Assembly (NCBI RefSeq): GCF_003182255.1
Contig: NZ_QGTQ01000001.1
Coordinates: 267,535-331,534, forward strand
DNA length: 64,000 nucleotides
Origin: Paenibacillus cellulosilyticus
Lineage (GTDB): Bacteria > Bacillota > Bacilli > Paenibacillales > Paenibacillaceae
Direction of reading: 5' to 3'
Shown here: positions 41,185 through 50,543 of the stretch, one piece after another
Position numbering within the stretch: position 1 is the stretch's first letter
Layout: each line of letters starts with the position of its first letter
Position numbers and translations under genes: made by a program
Notes under the pieces: model-generated
The model's database searches: none
What the model saw: the letters and a program-made list of their open reading frames with translations, nothing else
What the model was told of the DNA's origin: nothing

Positions 41185-42963
41185 TTATTGCTTATCGATT
41201 ACCTTCACCGGCACTTCAAGCTGCACGCCTGACGGCCAGAATTCCAGTGTGATGGTTGCATCTTTATCGAACATATTAGCGAATCGGGCCTTCAGGTAGA
41301 CACGATTCGCATCGAAGGAGTAATCATCCGATAGATTCACATACTGCTTATCCTTCCACTCCGTATGGACGGGCTGGCCATCTGCCTCGACTGCCTTCAG
41401 CCGCGCCAACTCCGTACCGTTGAACGCCAGGCCAATCTCGACATCGCTGACGATATCCCCGCCGCTTCGATCAATGACCAGCTCTTTCTGCTCCAGCACA
41501 GGGTCGGTGTACTGATGAACGTGGACAATCTGATCAGCGCCTTGTGAGAAGCGGAATGTGAGCTGTCCGATATCGCCTAATTCCTTGTCCCTCAGCATCC
41601 CTTCCAGGTACGCCTGCTTAATCGTAACCTTCGCTTGATCCTCATCGTAGGTATAGTCGTCTTGTCCGAGCGGAGAGTCCCCGTTGTATATACCCACCAG
41701 TGCGTTTCCGTTCAACTCCAGCTGAAGCACTGTATCCTGCGCCATGCTCTGCCGAATATACAGATCGCCAGTCTCAACGAACGAGTTTGCTATCCCACGT
41801 GACGCATTCACGATAATATCCTTCATAACGGGGTCGTTCCACGATCCGCGCAGCCGATCGAGGTGCTCGCCATTGTCCCACCAGACAGATACAATGCCAT
41901 ATTTCTTCGCGGTGCGTACAAAATAATCGTGGTAGAGCCACTTCGAATGCCGCTCATTCGTGCCGAGCGTACCAAATTCTCCGATAATAATCGGCTGCCC
42001 ATCAGCAACGAATTTGTCATGCAGACGCTTGAACATCTTATCGAAATAAGCTTTATCACTGTCCGTTCCCCATGTAATATGGCCCCACCAATTAGCGACA
42101 TAATCCCATGGCTCATAATTATGGACGGTCAGAATGACATAAGGATCATTCGGCTTCTTGAAAGTCCTGATCGTCTCATTCATATTCGTATGAAGCCCAG
42201 GCTCCACGACAAGCCGTTCCTTGTTATTGCCGCCTGAGCTTCGAATCAGCTGCAGGATCTGCTCATTCAGCTCGTCCAGCCTGCTCGGATCCATATCCGT
42301 CGGCTCATTAAGCGTCTCCAGCATGAGCTTCTCGCTCTTGCCGCTGAATCGCTGCGCGATCTGCTCCCAAACCTTCATAAACTTGCGCATCGATTCGTCT
42401 GGATCTGCCTGTTTGTCCAAATTCATATACTTCCATGAATCATGATGGACGTTAAGCATGACCCACATATCCCGTTCTAACGCCCAGTCAACGACTTCTT
42501 CCACACGGTCCATCCACACGATGTCGATCTTATAATCAGGAGCAGCGCCAATATGATCGTTCCAAGAAACCGGAATCCGAACCAGATCGAAGCCGGCTGC
42601 CTTCACCTCATCGAACACGCTTGCATCAACAATGCCATTGCCCCAATCTCCCTCACCCGGCATCGCATCAAGCTGATTGCCTAGATTCCAGCCTACGCCG
42701 ATCTGAGCGACCGCATCGATGGCTGTAACCGGCAGGAAAGGGGCTGCCTTCTCCACGGCCTGAATTTGTCCCGCTTCATAGTCTGTTGGTTGTAACACAC
42801 CTGTACGGATGGAGTCTCCACTGTGCCCACTCTGCAGTGGACTTACACGCTTATCCTTCGGTAGTTCCGGCTTATCCTCACGAACTAGGAACAGCGCCGA
42901 GATGATGACCAGCATGCTAATCACAAGAACGACATACAGCCCGTATCTGCCGCGTGATTGCAT
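41185..42963 (-). CDS. membrane-anchored GH5 endoglucanase
   Basis: 592 residues. N-terminal membrane anchor 9-27, linker, GH5 (subfamily 4-like) catalytic TIM barrel ~80-400 with GWNLGNQLDA, LVRIPVSWNDHI, LNVHHD, acid/base Glu220 (LNEPTD) and nucleophile Glu329 (IIGEFGTL). C-terminal X2/CBM-type beta modules ~400-590. Cleaves beta-1,4-glucan or xyloglucan outside the cell. Most GH5 enzymes are released; here the uncleaved anchor may keep it on the cell. A cre-like site 46 nt upstream suggests CcpA repression. Confidence 0.92.
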   Translation of the reverse strand: MQSRGRYGLYVVLVISMLVIISALFLVREDKPELPKDKRVSPLQSGHSGDSIRTGVLQPTDYEAGQIQAVEKAAPFLPVTAIDAVAQIGVGWNLGNQLDAMPGEGDWGNGIVDASVFDEVKAAGFDLVRIPVSWNDHIGAAPDYKIDIVWMDRVEEVVDWALERDMWVMLNVHHDSWKYMNLDKQADPDESMRKFMKVWEQIAQRFSGKSEKLMLETLNEPTDMDPSRLDELNEQILQLIRSSGGNNKERLVVEPGLHTNMNETIRTFKKPNDPYVILTVHNYEPWDYVANWWGHITWGTDSDKAYFDKMFKRLHDKFVADGQPIIIGEFGTLGTNERHSKWLYHDYFVRTAKKYGIVSVWWDNGEHLDRLRGSWNDPVMKDIIVNASRGIANSFVETGDLYIRQSMAQDTVLQLELNGNALVGIYNGDSPLGQDDYTYDEDQAKVTIKQAYLEGMLRDKELGDIGQLTFRFSQGADQIVHVHQYTDPVLEQKELVIDRSGGDIVSDVEIGLAFNGTELARLKAVEADGQPVHTEWKDKQYVNLSDDYSFDANRVYLKARFANMFDKDATITLEFWPSGVQLEVPVKVIDKQ

Positions 42964-43008
42964 CTCTTATCTCCTCTCATTAACTCGCAATGATTCACAA
43001 ACAAGATT

Positions 43009-43022
43009 CGAAACCGTTTTCA
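43009..43022 (-). promoter_or_regulatory. cre-like site (CcpA) upstream of the GH5 gene
   Basis: Minus strand TGAAAACGGTTTCG matches TGWAANCGNTNWCA in all but the last position. The rest of the 333-nt gap to 43296 has no gene; a GGATGGG/CCCATCC pair (about 43170 and 43230) is too far apart to call. Confidence 0.55.
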
Positions 43023-43296
43023 AAATAGGTTGCAACAACCAAATTACATCGACTGTTATGCGCCTGCAGACGGCCACAACACGTATTTAGTAGTTCTATT
43101 GTATGACGCCAATGTAAGAGATTTCAACTATTATTTTACATTACAAGCACGTTCTGACCCTTTAAGAATGGATGGGTGAGACGGGACACTTTTCCTGCTC
43201 CACGCAAGTATAAAACCATAACAAAAAAGCCCATCCTTAGAATGAGCGGGTAGTCTGTCATCCTACCGCTACAACGAAGGACAGGAGGTGACATCT

Positions 43297-43449
43297 ATGG
43301 CAAAAGACGTTCTGTGTGAAGTAAATTCGTGCAAATATTGGGCAGCAGGCAACAAATGCAGCGCAACCTCGATCTATGTGGTTAGCCGTTCGAATCAACC
43401 GCGGCAATCCGAAGAAACGGACTGCAAAACATTCGAATCCAAAATCTAA
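43297..43449 (+). CDS. DUF1540 small Cys protein
   Basis: 50 residues. Start has an excellent AGGAGGTG site eight bases upstream. Four Cys (7, 12, 21, 43) in the DUF1540 layout: VLCEVNSCKYWAAGNKC ... ETDCKTF. Probably a small metal-binding protein; function unknown. It is followed by a hairpin at 43492-43520 and then an orphan Fur box. Confidence 0.85.
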   Translation: MAKDVLCEVNSCKYWAAGNKCSATSIYVVSRSNQPRQSEETDCKTFESKI

Positions 43450-43491
43450 TCCTTTCACTTGCGTGCAAACGGGGTCTTAAGCCTTCGTACT

Positions 43492-43520
43492 GGGCAGCCT
43501 TGCCGAGAGGCTGCCCATTT
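43492..43520 (+). terminator. terminator after the DUF1540 gene
   Basis: GGGCAGCC-N9-GGCTGCCC followed by ATTTAC. Confidence 0.7.
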
Positions 43521-43544
43521 ACTTCCGATCCTTCCGCCACCTGT

Positions 43545-43573
43545 ATTATATCCAATAATGATAATTATTATCA
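43545..43573 (-). promoter_or_regulatory. orphan consensus Fur box with a leftward -10
   Basis: TGATAAT-T-ATTATCA (43559-43573) is an exact 7-1-7 Fur box. A perfect TATAAT lies on the minus strand at 43550-43545. Flanking genes converge here, so no protein gene is placed to use it; see findings. Confidence 0.65.
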
Positions 43574-43588
43574 CCCCATACAATATAT

Positions 43589-43618
43589 CTGTTGAAGCAC
43601 AACTTAATGCTTCAACAG
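43589..43618 (-). terminator. hairpin overlapping the PAS-kinase stop codon
   Basis: CTGTTGAAGC-N10-GCTTCAACAG, perfect 10-bp stem including the last codons and stop (43604) of the kinase; no long T run. Confidence 0.5.
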
Positions 43619-45484
43619 TTTGCCTGACAACAACTCCTGCTTCTGCTGCTTGATTGGCAGCGTTACGGATACCGTCGTTCCGACACCCACCACACTATCG
43701 AAATGAATCGTACCTCCATGCCGTTCCACAATGCTGGCTGTCATCATCAGCCCGAGCCCGTTGCCTTTTTCCTTCGTTGTATAGAATGGCTCTGTCAGCC
43801 GAGCCAACTGCTCTGGCGGCATACCTTTTCCTTGGTCCTTCACGACGACTCGTACGTTGTCCTCATCCGCTCGCTCAATGCAGACCTTAATGACCCCGTT
43901 CTCCTCCATCGATTCGATTGCATTCTTGAGCAGATTAACGAACACTTGCTTAATTCTTCGCTGCTCGCATTCAATTGGCGGAACAGGATCGAAGAGGCGT
44001 TCGATTTCGATGCCTTTCATGACAGCCTGCGTACTAAGCAATTCAATAATATAATCAAGCAGCTCATCCATCGGGTAGAGGGCGAGCTCCATAATCTGCG
44101 GCTTGGACAACACAAGCATCTCATTGACGATAAGCTCGATACGATCCAACTCACCCTTCATAATATCCAGGTACCGAAGCTCCCTTGTCTGCAGGGCAGG
44201 CTCAATGAGACGAATGAACCCCTTCAACGAGGTGAGCGGGTTCCGAATTTCGTGCGCTACGCCGGCAGCCAGCTGCCCGATCATCGACAGCATCTCCGAG
44301 CGGCCGAGCAAGTCTTTCGTCTCCCTCAGCTCGCTAACGTCCTTCATAATAATGGCGAAGCCTTCTTGATCAGGAAAAGGAATCATGGACAGCAGTCCCG
44401 TCATGATCGTACCATCGCCACGTACAACGTCGATCTCCTGACTTTGGATGCCGCCGCATTGTATGAAGCCCTTCAATTGTTCATCCGAGTGTGCAATCGA
44501 ACGGGCGAAAGGCATCTCCATCAGCTTCATCGTTCCTAGCGCCTGAGCTTGATTAGAATAGCCAAAGACGCGCTCAAACGCTGCGTTCACTTGACGCACA
44601 GATCCATCATTATGGAAGAAGCCGATGGCATCCGGATTGTAGGCAATGAAGCTTTCCAGCTCCGCCTTCGCTTCCCGTACTTGGCGATACGCCTCCTGCT
44701 GCCCGGTGTGGTCACGTAATATTGCGATCCAGGTAGCCGATTTATTCTGCCCGCCAGCCATTGGCGTGATCGACAGCAGCATGTTGAGAGGCGTTCCGTC
44801 CTTCTTCAGCCGCAGCGTATCAATGACGAGAGCCTTGCCCTGTTCGATAGCAGTCTGACAAGCGCCCTGAAGCTCCAGATGATAACCTGGGGGAATGAAT
44901 CCGCACTCATCGCTGGATAGACCTTCTACTTCTTCTCGTTCGTATCCGAACAGCGCCGTGAACGCTGGGTTCACTCGAGCCACTCGTCCATCCGCATCCC
45001 AAATGACGACCGGATCAATATGACGGTCAATAAAGGCTGTCATATGGTAGTTGAGAAGCTTGACCTCGTCCTCCAGGCTATGCGTTTTCGTGCTATCCTG
45101 TACAATTCCGACACATCGCTTTGGTCCAAAAGCTTTGAATCTCGTATGCAGCCAATGGGTCTGGCCATTCGAGCGAACGACGCGAAAATCGAGCGCATGT
45201 ACAGAGCAAGAGTCTGAAGCGATGCGATAATAGTCCTTAACCTTATCCAGATCATCTGGATGCACCTGCTTAAGCACCTGCTCCAGCGATAACCGTTCAT
45301 CTGCTCCTATGTCGAATAGCACATAAAATTCTCTCGTTCCATGGAAACGGCCGCTTTCCAAATCATATTCCCAGCTGCCGAGCATAGCCATCCGCTGTGC
45401 ATCGCGCCGCAATTCGTGCTCCTTCACACTAAGAAGCAAGCTAGAGATAACTCGTCGAAGCTTGGATAACCATCGTCTCACCAT
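43604..45484 (-). CDS. three-PAS soluble histidine kinase, sporulation-kinase type
   Basis: 626 residues from ATG 45484 (AGGAGG). No membrane helix. PAS domains at roughly 25-135, 150-270 and 275-390 (HWLHTRFKAFG; VVIWDADGRVARVNPAFTALFGYEREE; NAAFERVFGYS). HisKA with His411 in AAGVAHEIRNPLTSLKGFIRL, then HATPase_c (VFVNLLKNAIESM; DQGKGMPPEQ; GNGLGLMMTASIVERHGG). This layout matches KinA/KinE-like phosphorelay kinases that start sporulation, but no Spo0F-like partner is near, so the target is inferred. Confidence 0.9.
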   Translation of the reverse strand: MVRRWLSKLRRVISSLLLSVKEHELRRDAQRMAMLGSWEYDLESGRFHGTREFYVLFDIGADERLSLEQVLKQVHPDDLDKVKDYYRIASDSCSVHALDFRVVRSNGQTHWLHTRFKAFGPKRCVGIVQDSTKTHSLEDEVKLLNYHMTAFIDRHIDPVVIWDADGRVARVNPAFTALFGYEREEVEGLSSDECGFIPPGYHLELQGACQTAIEQGKALVIDTLRLKKDGTPLNMLLSITPMAGGQNKSATWIAILRDHTGQQEAYRQVREAKAELESFIAYNPDAIGFFHNDGSVRQVNAAFERVFGYSNQAQALGTMKLMEMPFARSIAHSDEQLKGFIQCGGIQSQEIDVVRGDGTIMTGLLSMIPFPDQEGFAIIMKDVSELRETKDLLGRSEMLSMIGQLAAGVAHEIRNPLTSLKGFIRLIEPALQTRELRYLDIMKGELDRIELIVNEMLVLSKPQIMELALYPMDELLDYIIELLSTQAVMKGIEIERLFDPVPPIECEQRRIKQVFVNLLKNAIESMEENGVIKVCIERADEDNVRVVVKDQGKGMPPEQLARLTEPFYTTKEKGNGLGLMMTASIVERHGGTIHFDSVVGVGTTVSVTLPIKQQKQELLSGKLLKH

Positions 45485-45648
45485 CAAGTCCTCCTGGGAC
45501 GCCGCTGTAAGTTACACGCACCACAACATAGATGCTATTTATATTCGATTTATACCGGGTATCTCCTTGCTTGTTAGAAAAATTTACATATGTAAACGGA
45601 GCCCAGCGTTTCGACATATTTCTTCCATATTCTGCTGGAACGCTGCTA

Positions 45649-47640
45649 TTAAGACAGAGCCTTACGAGCCGCCAATATATACTTCGCTTGATCAAGCGGA
45701 TTTACGCCGCGCCGCTGCCGCTGGGCTGTAACATCAGGCGGACATTCTTGATATCCATGGAAAAAGGTCGATAGCGCCCCTCTCCCTTTCGTCATGGCAC
45801 CCAGCCTTGCCGGAAAATCGAGCGAGGTCGCCACCGGCAGCAGCCCCTCAAGCTCCATCCGTCCGTTATGAAGCGCTGGCGGCTCAAACTCCGCTCGCAT
45901 GATCATCAACTCGTTCATCACTTTGCCGCCGAATTCCTCCGGCACAGACAAGCGGAATCGTACGATCGGCTCTAACAGCTGCGTGCCGACTCGATTCAAC
46001 CCATCCATAATCCCCATCGGTGTGGCCACAACGAAGTCGAGTGGATGGGTATGCCATACATGATGCTCACCCTCAACGAGCGTTACCTTAAGGTCCGTGA
46101 CCTCCCAACCGCGCAGCCCTTGCTGCAGCGCTTCTGGGACGCGACGTGCAACCTCGTTCTGATAGCTCTCTAGCAGGTGCTCGCGCCGGGCGATGGATGA
46201 ATAGACGAGACCACTGCCGCGCTCCCCGGGTTCGATCGCGAAGCGTAGAATAGCCCAGCACGGCTTCGGCATCAAATACGCAACATAGCCTTCGCCCGCC
46301 GATGCCGGGGTTTCCTTGTAGATGACCGACGGCGCGCCGAAGGTGACATCAAGTCCGAACCGCGTGCTGATCAGCTGTGTCAGCACTTCGATCTGGATCG
46401 GCCCCATAACCTTCAAATGCAGCTCTCGCTCATCCTGCAGCCACTGCAGATCGAGCAGCGGATCTTCATCAGCCAGCTCTTGGAGCGCTGCGACAACGGC
46501 CGGATAAACCGCGTCGCTTGGCCAGTGCGCTTGCACCGTAAGCAGTGGTACCGCAAGCTGCGCGCTGCCTGGCACCAATTCGGGCGAGCCGATAATATCG
46601 CCGATCCGCACTCGTCCCCAACCATACACCGCTGCGATATCACCAGCCTCGACAACGCCAATATCTTCGGAACGCCGCCCCTCTGCTGTACGAATCTGCG
46701 TTACCTTGTCATTCGTCTGCTGAGTTACGTTCAGCACCGTGTCCCGATTGCGAAGCTTACCGCTGTACAGCCGAACGTAAGCGACGCGTCCCATCACGGC
46801 GTCCCGCTCCAGCTTGAAGACGACGCCAGACAGTGGTCCGCTTGCGTCTCCCTGCGGCGGGGGCAGCAGCGACACCATCGCATCAAGCAGCTGTTCAATG
46901 CCGATGCCTCTTGCGGATGCGCCGAACAGCACCGGGTAAAGCCCTGCCTCGCGGACGGCTGCTGTGAGATGCTGCTCGACCTCGCTCATAGAGAGCGAGC
47001 CGGTGTCCAGATAACGCGTCAGCAGCGCTTCATCGCGTTCAGCGATCGATTCAGCCAGCATCGTCCAATATAGCGATGCATCCGGCGCAGGCTGATCTGG
47101 TGCGAGCAAACTGCGAGCGCCAGTGAACGTCTCTTCTGCGCCGATAGGTGCTTGCACCGGCACAGCGGCCGGCGTCAGCAGCCGGCGAATTTCGGCTAGC
47201 ACCCGCTCTGCATCCGCGCCGATACGGTCCATTTTGTTCACGTAGATGAGGGTCGGAATGTGCATCTCGCGCAGCGCCTGCCAAATGACCTCGGTCTGGG
47301 CTTGTACGCCCTCAGCCGCCGATACGATAAGCACAGCTGCATCCATCACCCGCAGCGACCGTTCCACCTCTGACAGGAAGTCGACATGTCCCGGCGTGTC
47401 GACCAGATTAATGCGGATGCCGTTCCATTCGAACCGCGTCACTGCCGCTCTCACGCTAATGCCGCGCTGGCGCTCAACCTCCAGCGAGTCGGTCTGCGCC
47501 GTCCCTTCGTCTACGCTGCCTAACGTCCTGATGCGGCCGCTTCGGTAGAGCAGCTGCTCGGTCGTTGTTGTTTTGCCTGCGTCGACATGGGCGAAAATGC
47601 CGATATTGCGTATCGCTTGTCCGTTGCTGACTCGTTCCAT
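45649..47640 (-). CDS. Tet(M)-type ribosomal protection GTPase
   Basis: 663 residues from ATG 47640 (GGGGAAG). EF-G-like translation GTPase: P loop AHVDAGKTTTTEQ, switch region RGISVRAAV, DTPGHVDF, NKMD, and SARGIG. Domains II-V follow, with domain IV regions EGYVAYLMPKPCWA and domain V MELEGLLPVATSLDF. Tet(M)/Tet(O)/Otr(A)-like proteins remove tetracycline from the ribosome. It is a chromosomal, divergent member without mobile-element context, so it may give low-level resistance or act as another translation factor. No leader peptide like that of tet(M) was seen. Confidence 0.85.
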   Translation of the reverse strand: MERVSNGQAIRNIGIFAHVDAGKTTTTEQLLYRSGRIRTLGSVDEGTAQTDSLEVERQRGISVRAAVTRFEWNGIRINLVDTPGHVDFLSEVERSLRVMDAAVLIVSAAEGVQAQTEVIWQALREMHIPTLIYVNKMDRIGADAERVLAEIRRLLTPAAVPVQAPIGAEETFTGARSLLAPDQPAPDASLYWTMLAESIAERDEALLTRYLDTGSLSMSEVEQHLTAAVREAGLYPVLFGASARGIGIEQLLDAMVSLLPPPQGDASGPLSGVVFKLERDAVMGRVAYVRLYSGKLRNRDTVLNVTQQTNDKVTQIRTAEGRRSEDIGVVEAGDIAAVYGWGRVRIGDIIGSPELVPGSAQLAVPLLTVQAHWPSDAVYPAVVAALQELADEDPLLDLQWLQDERELHLKVMGPIQIEVLTQLISTRFGLDVTFGAPSVIYKETPASAGEGYVAYLMPKPCWAILRFAIEPGERGSGLVYSSIARREHLLESYQNEVARRVPEALQQGLRGWEVTDLKVTLVEGEHHVWHTHPLDFVVATPMGIMDGLNRVGTQLLEPIVRFRLSVPEEFGGKVMNELMIMRAEFEPPALHNGRMELEGLLPVATSLDFPARLGAMTKGRGALSTFFHGYQECPPDVTAQRQRRGVNPLDQAKYILAARKALS

Positions 47641-47772
47641 CGTGTGCTTCCCCTTTGTATATAAGCCCGCCAATGCGGCAGCTTGTTTGCTAGTGCTATT
47701 GTCCTCTATGGTACAACCGCTTTCGGCATGCGTAAAGTTGGGTATTCTTTACCTCATTTCAAAAATGAAGAA

Positions 47773-47795
47773 CGCCGCCGGTTGATCCGGCGGCG
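47773..47795 (-). terminator. terminator of the CotD-like gene
   Basis: CGCCGCCGG-atcaa-CCGGCGGCG then a T-rich tail on the minus strand. Confidence 0.8.
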
Positions 47796-47817
47796 CATGT
47801 TCAGCCTCTATCCGAAA

Positions 47818-48060
47818 TTAGCGGCGGCCTCTTGTTCTGCTGCCACGAGTTGCGCCTCTCATCAAGCCCATGTTTACGTCGCGTTCAACGACAACGTGCA
47901 CATGTTTAGGGCAAGGAACGCAATGATGACGTCTAATGACTTCAACCGTGTGGATAACCTCATATTCTTGCGGGTAGTAGAAATCTTGGTAGACTTGCGT
48001 TGGGTCAAGCATCACCGGATCCAGCTTCGTGTTACAAGGGTTATGATGGCAATTCGACAT
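47818..48060 (-). CDS. cotD: CotD-like inner spore coat protein
   Basis: 80 residues, His/Pro/Val-rich: MSNCHHNPCNTKLDPV, HTVEVIRRHHCVPCPKHVHVV and a basic Gly/Arg tail (GATRGSRTRGRR). Matches the small CotD family of inner coat proteins. Start has AGGAGGCAGCG. A sigma-K-like promoter (48099-48125) with an exact CATAGGATA -10 supports late mother-cell expression. Confidence 0.85.
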   Translation of the reverse strand: MSNCHHNPCNTKLDPVMLDPTQVYQDFYYPQEYEVIHTVEVIRRHHCVPCPKHVHVVVERDVNMGLMRGATRGSRTRGRR

Positions 48061-48098
48061 TCTCGCTGCCTCCTAAATAATTGATTTTGGTTATAGTC

Positions 48099-48125
48099 TA
48101 TCCTATGCAATTCGTCGATCCTCGT
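48099..48125 (-). promoter_or_regulatory. sigma-K-like promoter of the CotD gene
   Basis: Minus strand AC (48125-48124), 16 nt, CATAGGATA (48107-48099), exact -10. The rest of the 411-nt gap to 48472 shows only a CACAATTGTG palindrome at 48304. Confidence 0.55.
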
Positions 48126-48472
48126 ATGGACGTACCCCCATCAGCCATTGCCTTTTCTGCAAACGTCCTGCCGCATTCCGTTGATTTATCGCACTTTCAT
48201 GCGCGGATACCATCATATGCCTAGCGCCTGTACAAGATAGATAACTATAAAGATTCCGCTAGAGACTACGACTGCGCCTTGATTTAGGAGAATGGCCTAA
48301 CACCACAATTGTGCTCCTGTCGGATAGGTAAATGCGTATTGTGGAACATAAATCACCAGCTGACTCCGTCTCGCGAATGAGTCAACTTTCATCCCTGTGT
48401 GCGATTACCCCCGCCTTAAGTCGTGTCATAATAGAGCTAGTCTATTACGCATGCAACAAAGGAGTAATGCCT

Positions 48473-50242
48473 ATGTCATCCAAACCCGCTTCATTTACCA
48501 AGAATCCACTCAAAGGCTGGGTCCCCTTCTGGCGGCTCATTCGCGAGACGAAGCCGTCGCGTTCAGCGCTGGCAATTGCACTAACATTAAGCCTGTCGTC
48601 GACGGTGACTGCCCTTATCGTTCCATTATTTACGAAAAATGTCGTCGACAGCTTCTCGCTTTCCTCAATCGGCGTTCCTCAAATCAGTCTGCTCGTCGTC
48701 GCGTTCGTCATTCAAGCGGTTACGGCTGCTATATCTACCTATATGCTCGCCCGCGTTGGCCAACAGGTCATCGCCGGATTGCGCGAGCGGCTGTGGCGCA
48801 AGCTGCTGGCGCTGCCGGTAACGTATTACGATAATCATCAAACCGGCGAGACGGTCAGCCGTATGACCAACGACACTGCCGTCGTCAAAGGGCTCATCAC
48901 GGAGCATATGACGAGCTTTATTACAGGCATTATCAGCATCATGGGGTCCGTCGCGATTCTGATCGCACTCGATTGGCGAATGACACTTGTTATGCTGACG
49001 GCTGCCCCGCTGCTTATGCTGGTTATGGTGCCGCTTGGGCGGAAGATGCATCTCGTGTCCAAAAGCATGCAGGACGAGACCGCCCAGCTGTCCGGCGTGC
49101 TCAGTCAGGTGCTGTCCGAAATTCGGCTTGTAAAGGCATCCAATGCGGAAGATCGAGAGTTCGAAAGCGGCATGAAGGGCATCCGCAATATGTTCAAGCT
49201 CGGCCTATCGGAAGGCAAGGTGCAAGCGCTGATCGGGCCGCTGATCTCGCTCATCATGATGCTCATGCTCGTTATCATCATCGGATACGGCGGCTTCCGC
49301 GTATCCTCGGGTGCTCTATCTGCCGGCGACCTAGTCGCATTCATTTTGTACTTGTTCCAGATCATGATGCCAGCAAGCCAGATCGCCATGTTCTTCACCC
49401 AAATGCAGAAGGCAATCGGTGCCACGGAGCGAATTAACGAGACGCTCATCGATACGGAAGAAGTGTTGGAGACTGGCGTTGTGCTGACAGGGGCCAATAA
49501 GCCGATTGTTGCTGATCATGTCCGGTTCACTTATGAGAGCGGCGGCGAGCCGGTACTGGATGGCATCAGCTTCGTCATCCCGCCAGGCAAAGTAACGGCA
49601 CTTGTCGGCCCAAGCGGCGGCGGCAAAACGACATTGTTCTCCATGCTGGAGCGGTTCTACACACCAACTGAAGGTACGATCCGGCTTGGCGAAGAGCCAA
49701 TCGATTCGTATTCGCTTCGCTCGTGGCGCGCTGCAATTGGTTATGTCCAGCAGGAGAGCACATTGATGACAGGCAGTGTTCGAGACAATATCGCCTACGG
49801 CACGGAACGCGAGGTAAGTGAGGAAGAGATACAACGGGCGGCTTCGATGGCCTATGCCGATCGTTTCATCGACCAGCTGCCGAACGGCTACGAGACCGAA
49901 GTTGGCGAACGTGGCATCAAGCTGTCCGGCGGTCAGCGGCAGCGGATCGGCATCGCCCGCGCGCTGCTGCGCGACCCGTCCATTCTAATGCTCGATGAAG
50001 CAACATCGAGTCTGGACAGCGAATCCGAGCACTATGTACAAGAGGCGCTGCGCAACCTGATGAAGGGCCGCACAACGATCGTCATCGCTCATCGGCTGTC
50101 AACCGTCATCGATGCCGATCAGCTGCTGTTCATTGAGAACGGCCGTATTACTGGCCGTGGAACACATGCCGAGCTGCTCAGCAGCCACGAGCTCTATCGC
50201 AAGTTCGCTGAACAGCAGCTGCAGGCGCAGACTGTACAGTAA
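48473..50242 (+). CDS. ABC transporter, fused membrane and ATPase domains (exporter)
   Basis: 589 residues from ATG 48473 (AAAGGAG). Six-helix membrane domain ~25-320, then ATPase with Walker [11 protein letters not shown] loop GYVQQESTL, signature [16 protein letters not shown], Walker [13 protein letters not shown] and H loop IAHRLSTV. Half-transporter of the BmrA/LmrA type, so a homodimer. Substrate likely hydrophobic drugs or lipids. Ends at 50282-50312. Confidence 0.93.
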   Translation: MSSKPASFTKNPLKGWVPFWRLIRETKPSRSALAIALTLSLSSTVTALIVPLFTKNVVDSFSLSSIGVPQISLLVVAFVIQAVTAAISTYMLARVGQQVIAGLRERLWRKLLALPVTYYDNHQTGETVSRMTNDTAVVKGLITEHMTSFITGIISIMGSVAILIALDWRMTLVMLTAAPLLMLVMVPLGRKMHLVSKSMQDETAQLSGVLSQVLSEIRLVKASNAEDREFESGMKGIRNMFKLGLSEGKVQALIGPLISLIMMLMLVIIIGYGGFRVSSGALSAGDLVAFILYLFQIMMPASQIAMFFTQMQKAIGATERINETLIDTEEVLETGVVLTGANKPIVADHVRFTYESGGEPVLDGISFVIPPGKVTALVGPSGGGKTTLFSMLERFYTPTEGTIRLGEEPIDSYSLRSWRAAIGYVQQESTLMTGSVRDNIAYGTEREVSEEEIQRAASMAYADRFIDQLPNGYETEVGERGIKLSGGQRQRIGIARALLRDPSILMLDEATSSLDSESEHYVQEALRNLMKGRTTIVIAHRLSTVIDADQLLFIENGRITGRGTHAELLSSHELYRKFAEQQLQAQTVQ

Positions 50243-50281
50243 TGGGCCGAGATTCGGAACCCATGTGAAAATCACACAATT

Positions 50282-50312
50282 AGCCCCGTTGAGGCCGAAC
50301 GGGGCTGTTTCT
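50282..50312 (+). terminator. terminator of the ABC exporter gene
   Basis: AGCCCCGTT-N6-GAACGGGGCT then GTTTC. The gap from here to 50543 has no other feature. Confidence 0.7.
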
Positions 50313-50543
50313 GATGCATGAAAGGCAGTGGAATGACGCACAACGTACGGGAGCGCTCGGATATGCCGTACATTTTGCAACGAATGTCCTCGATTGCCGG
50401 TTGAACACGCCGTAGCAGCTGTCCTTTCATCTGAATAGGATGCTAGTAACGCAACCTGCGCGCGCCTGCTGCTGATCCTGCAGCTTGGACATCATGGATG
50501 TCCACGTGCGACGAGGAGCTATAGGGCCAAGGAGTGAGCGCCG

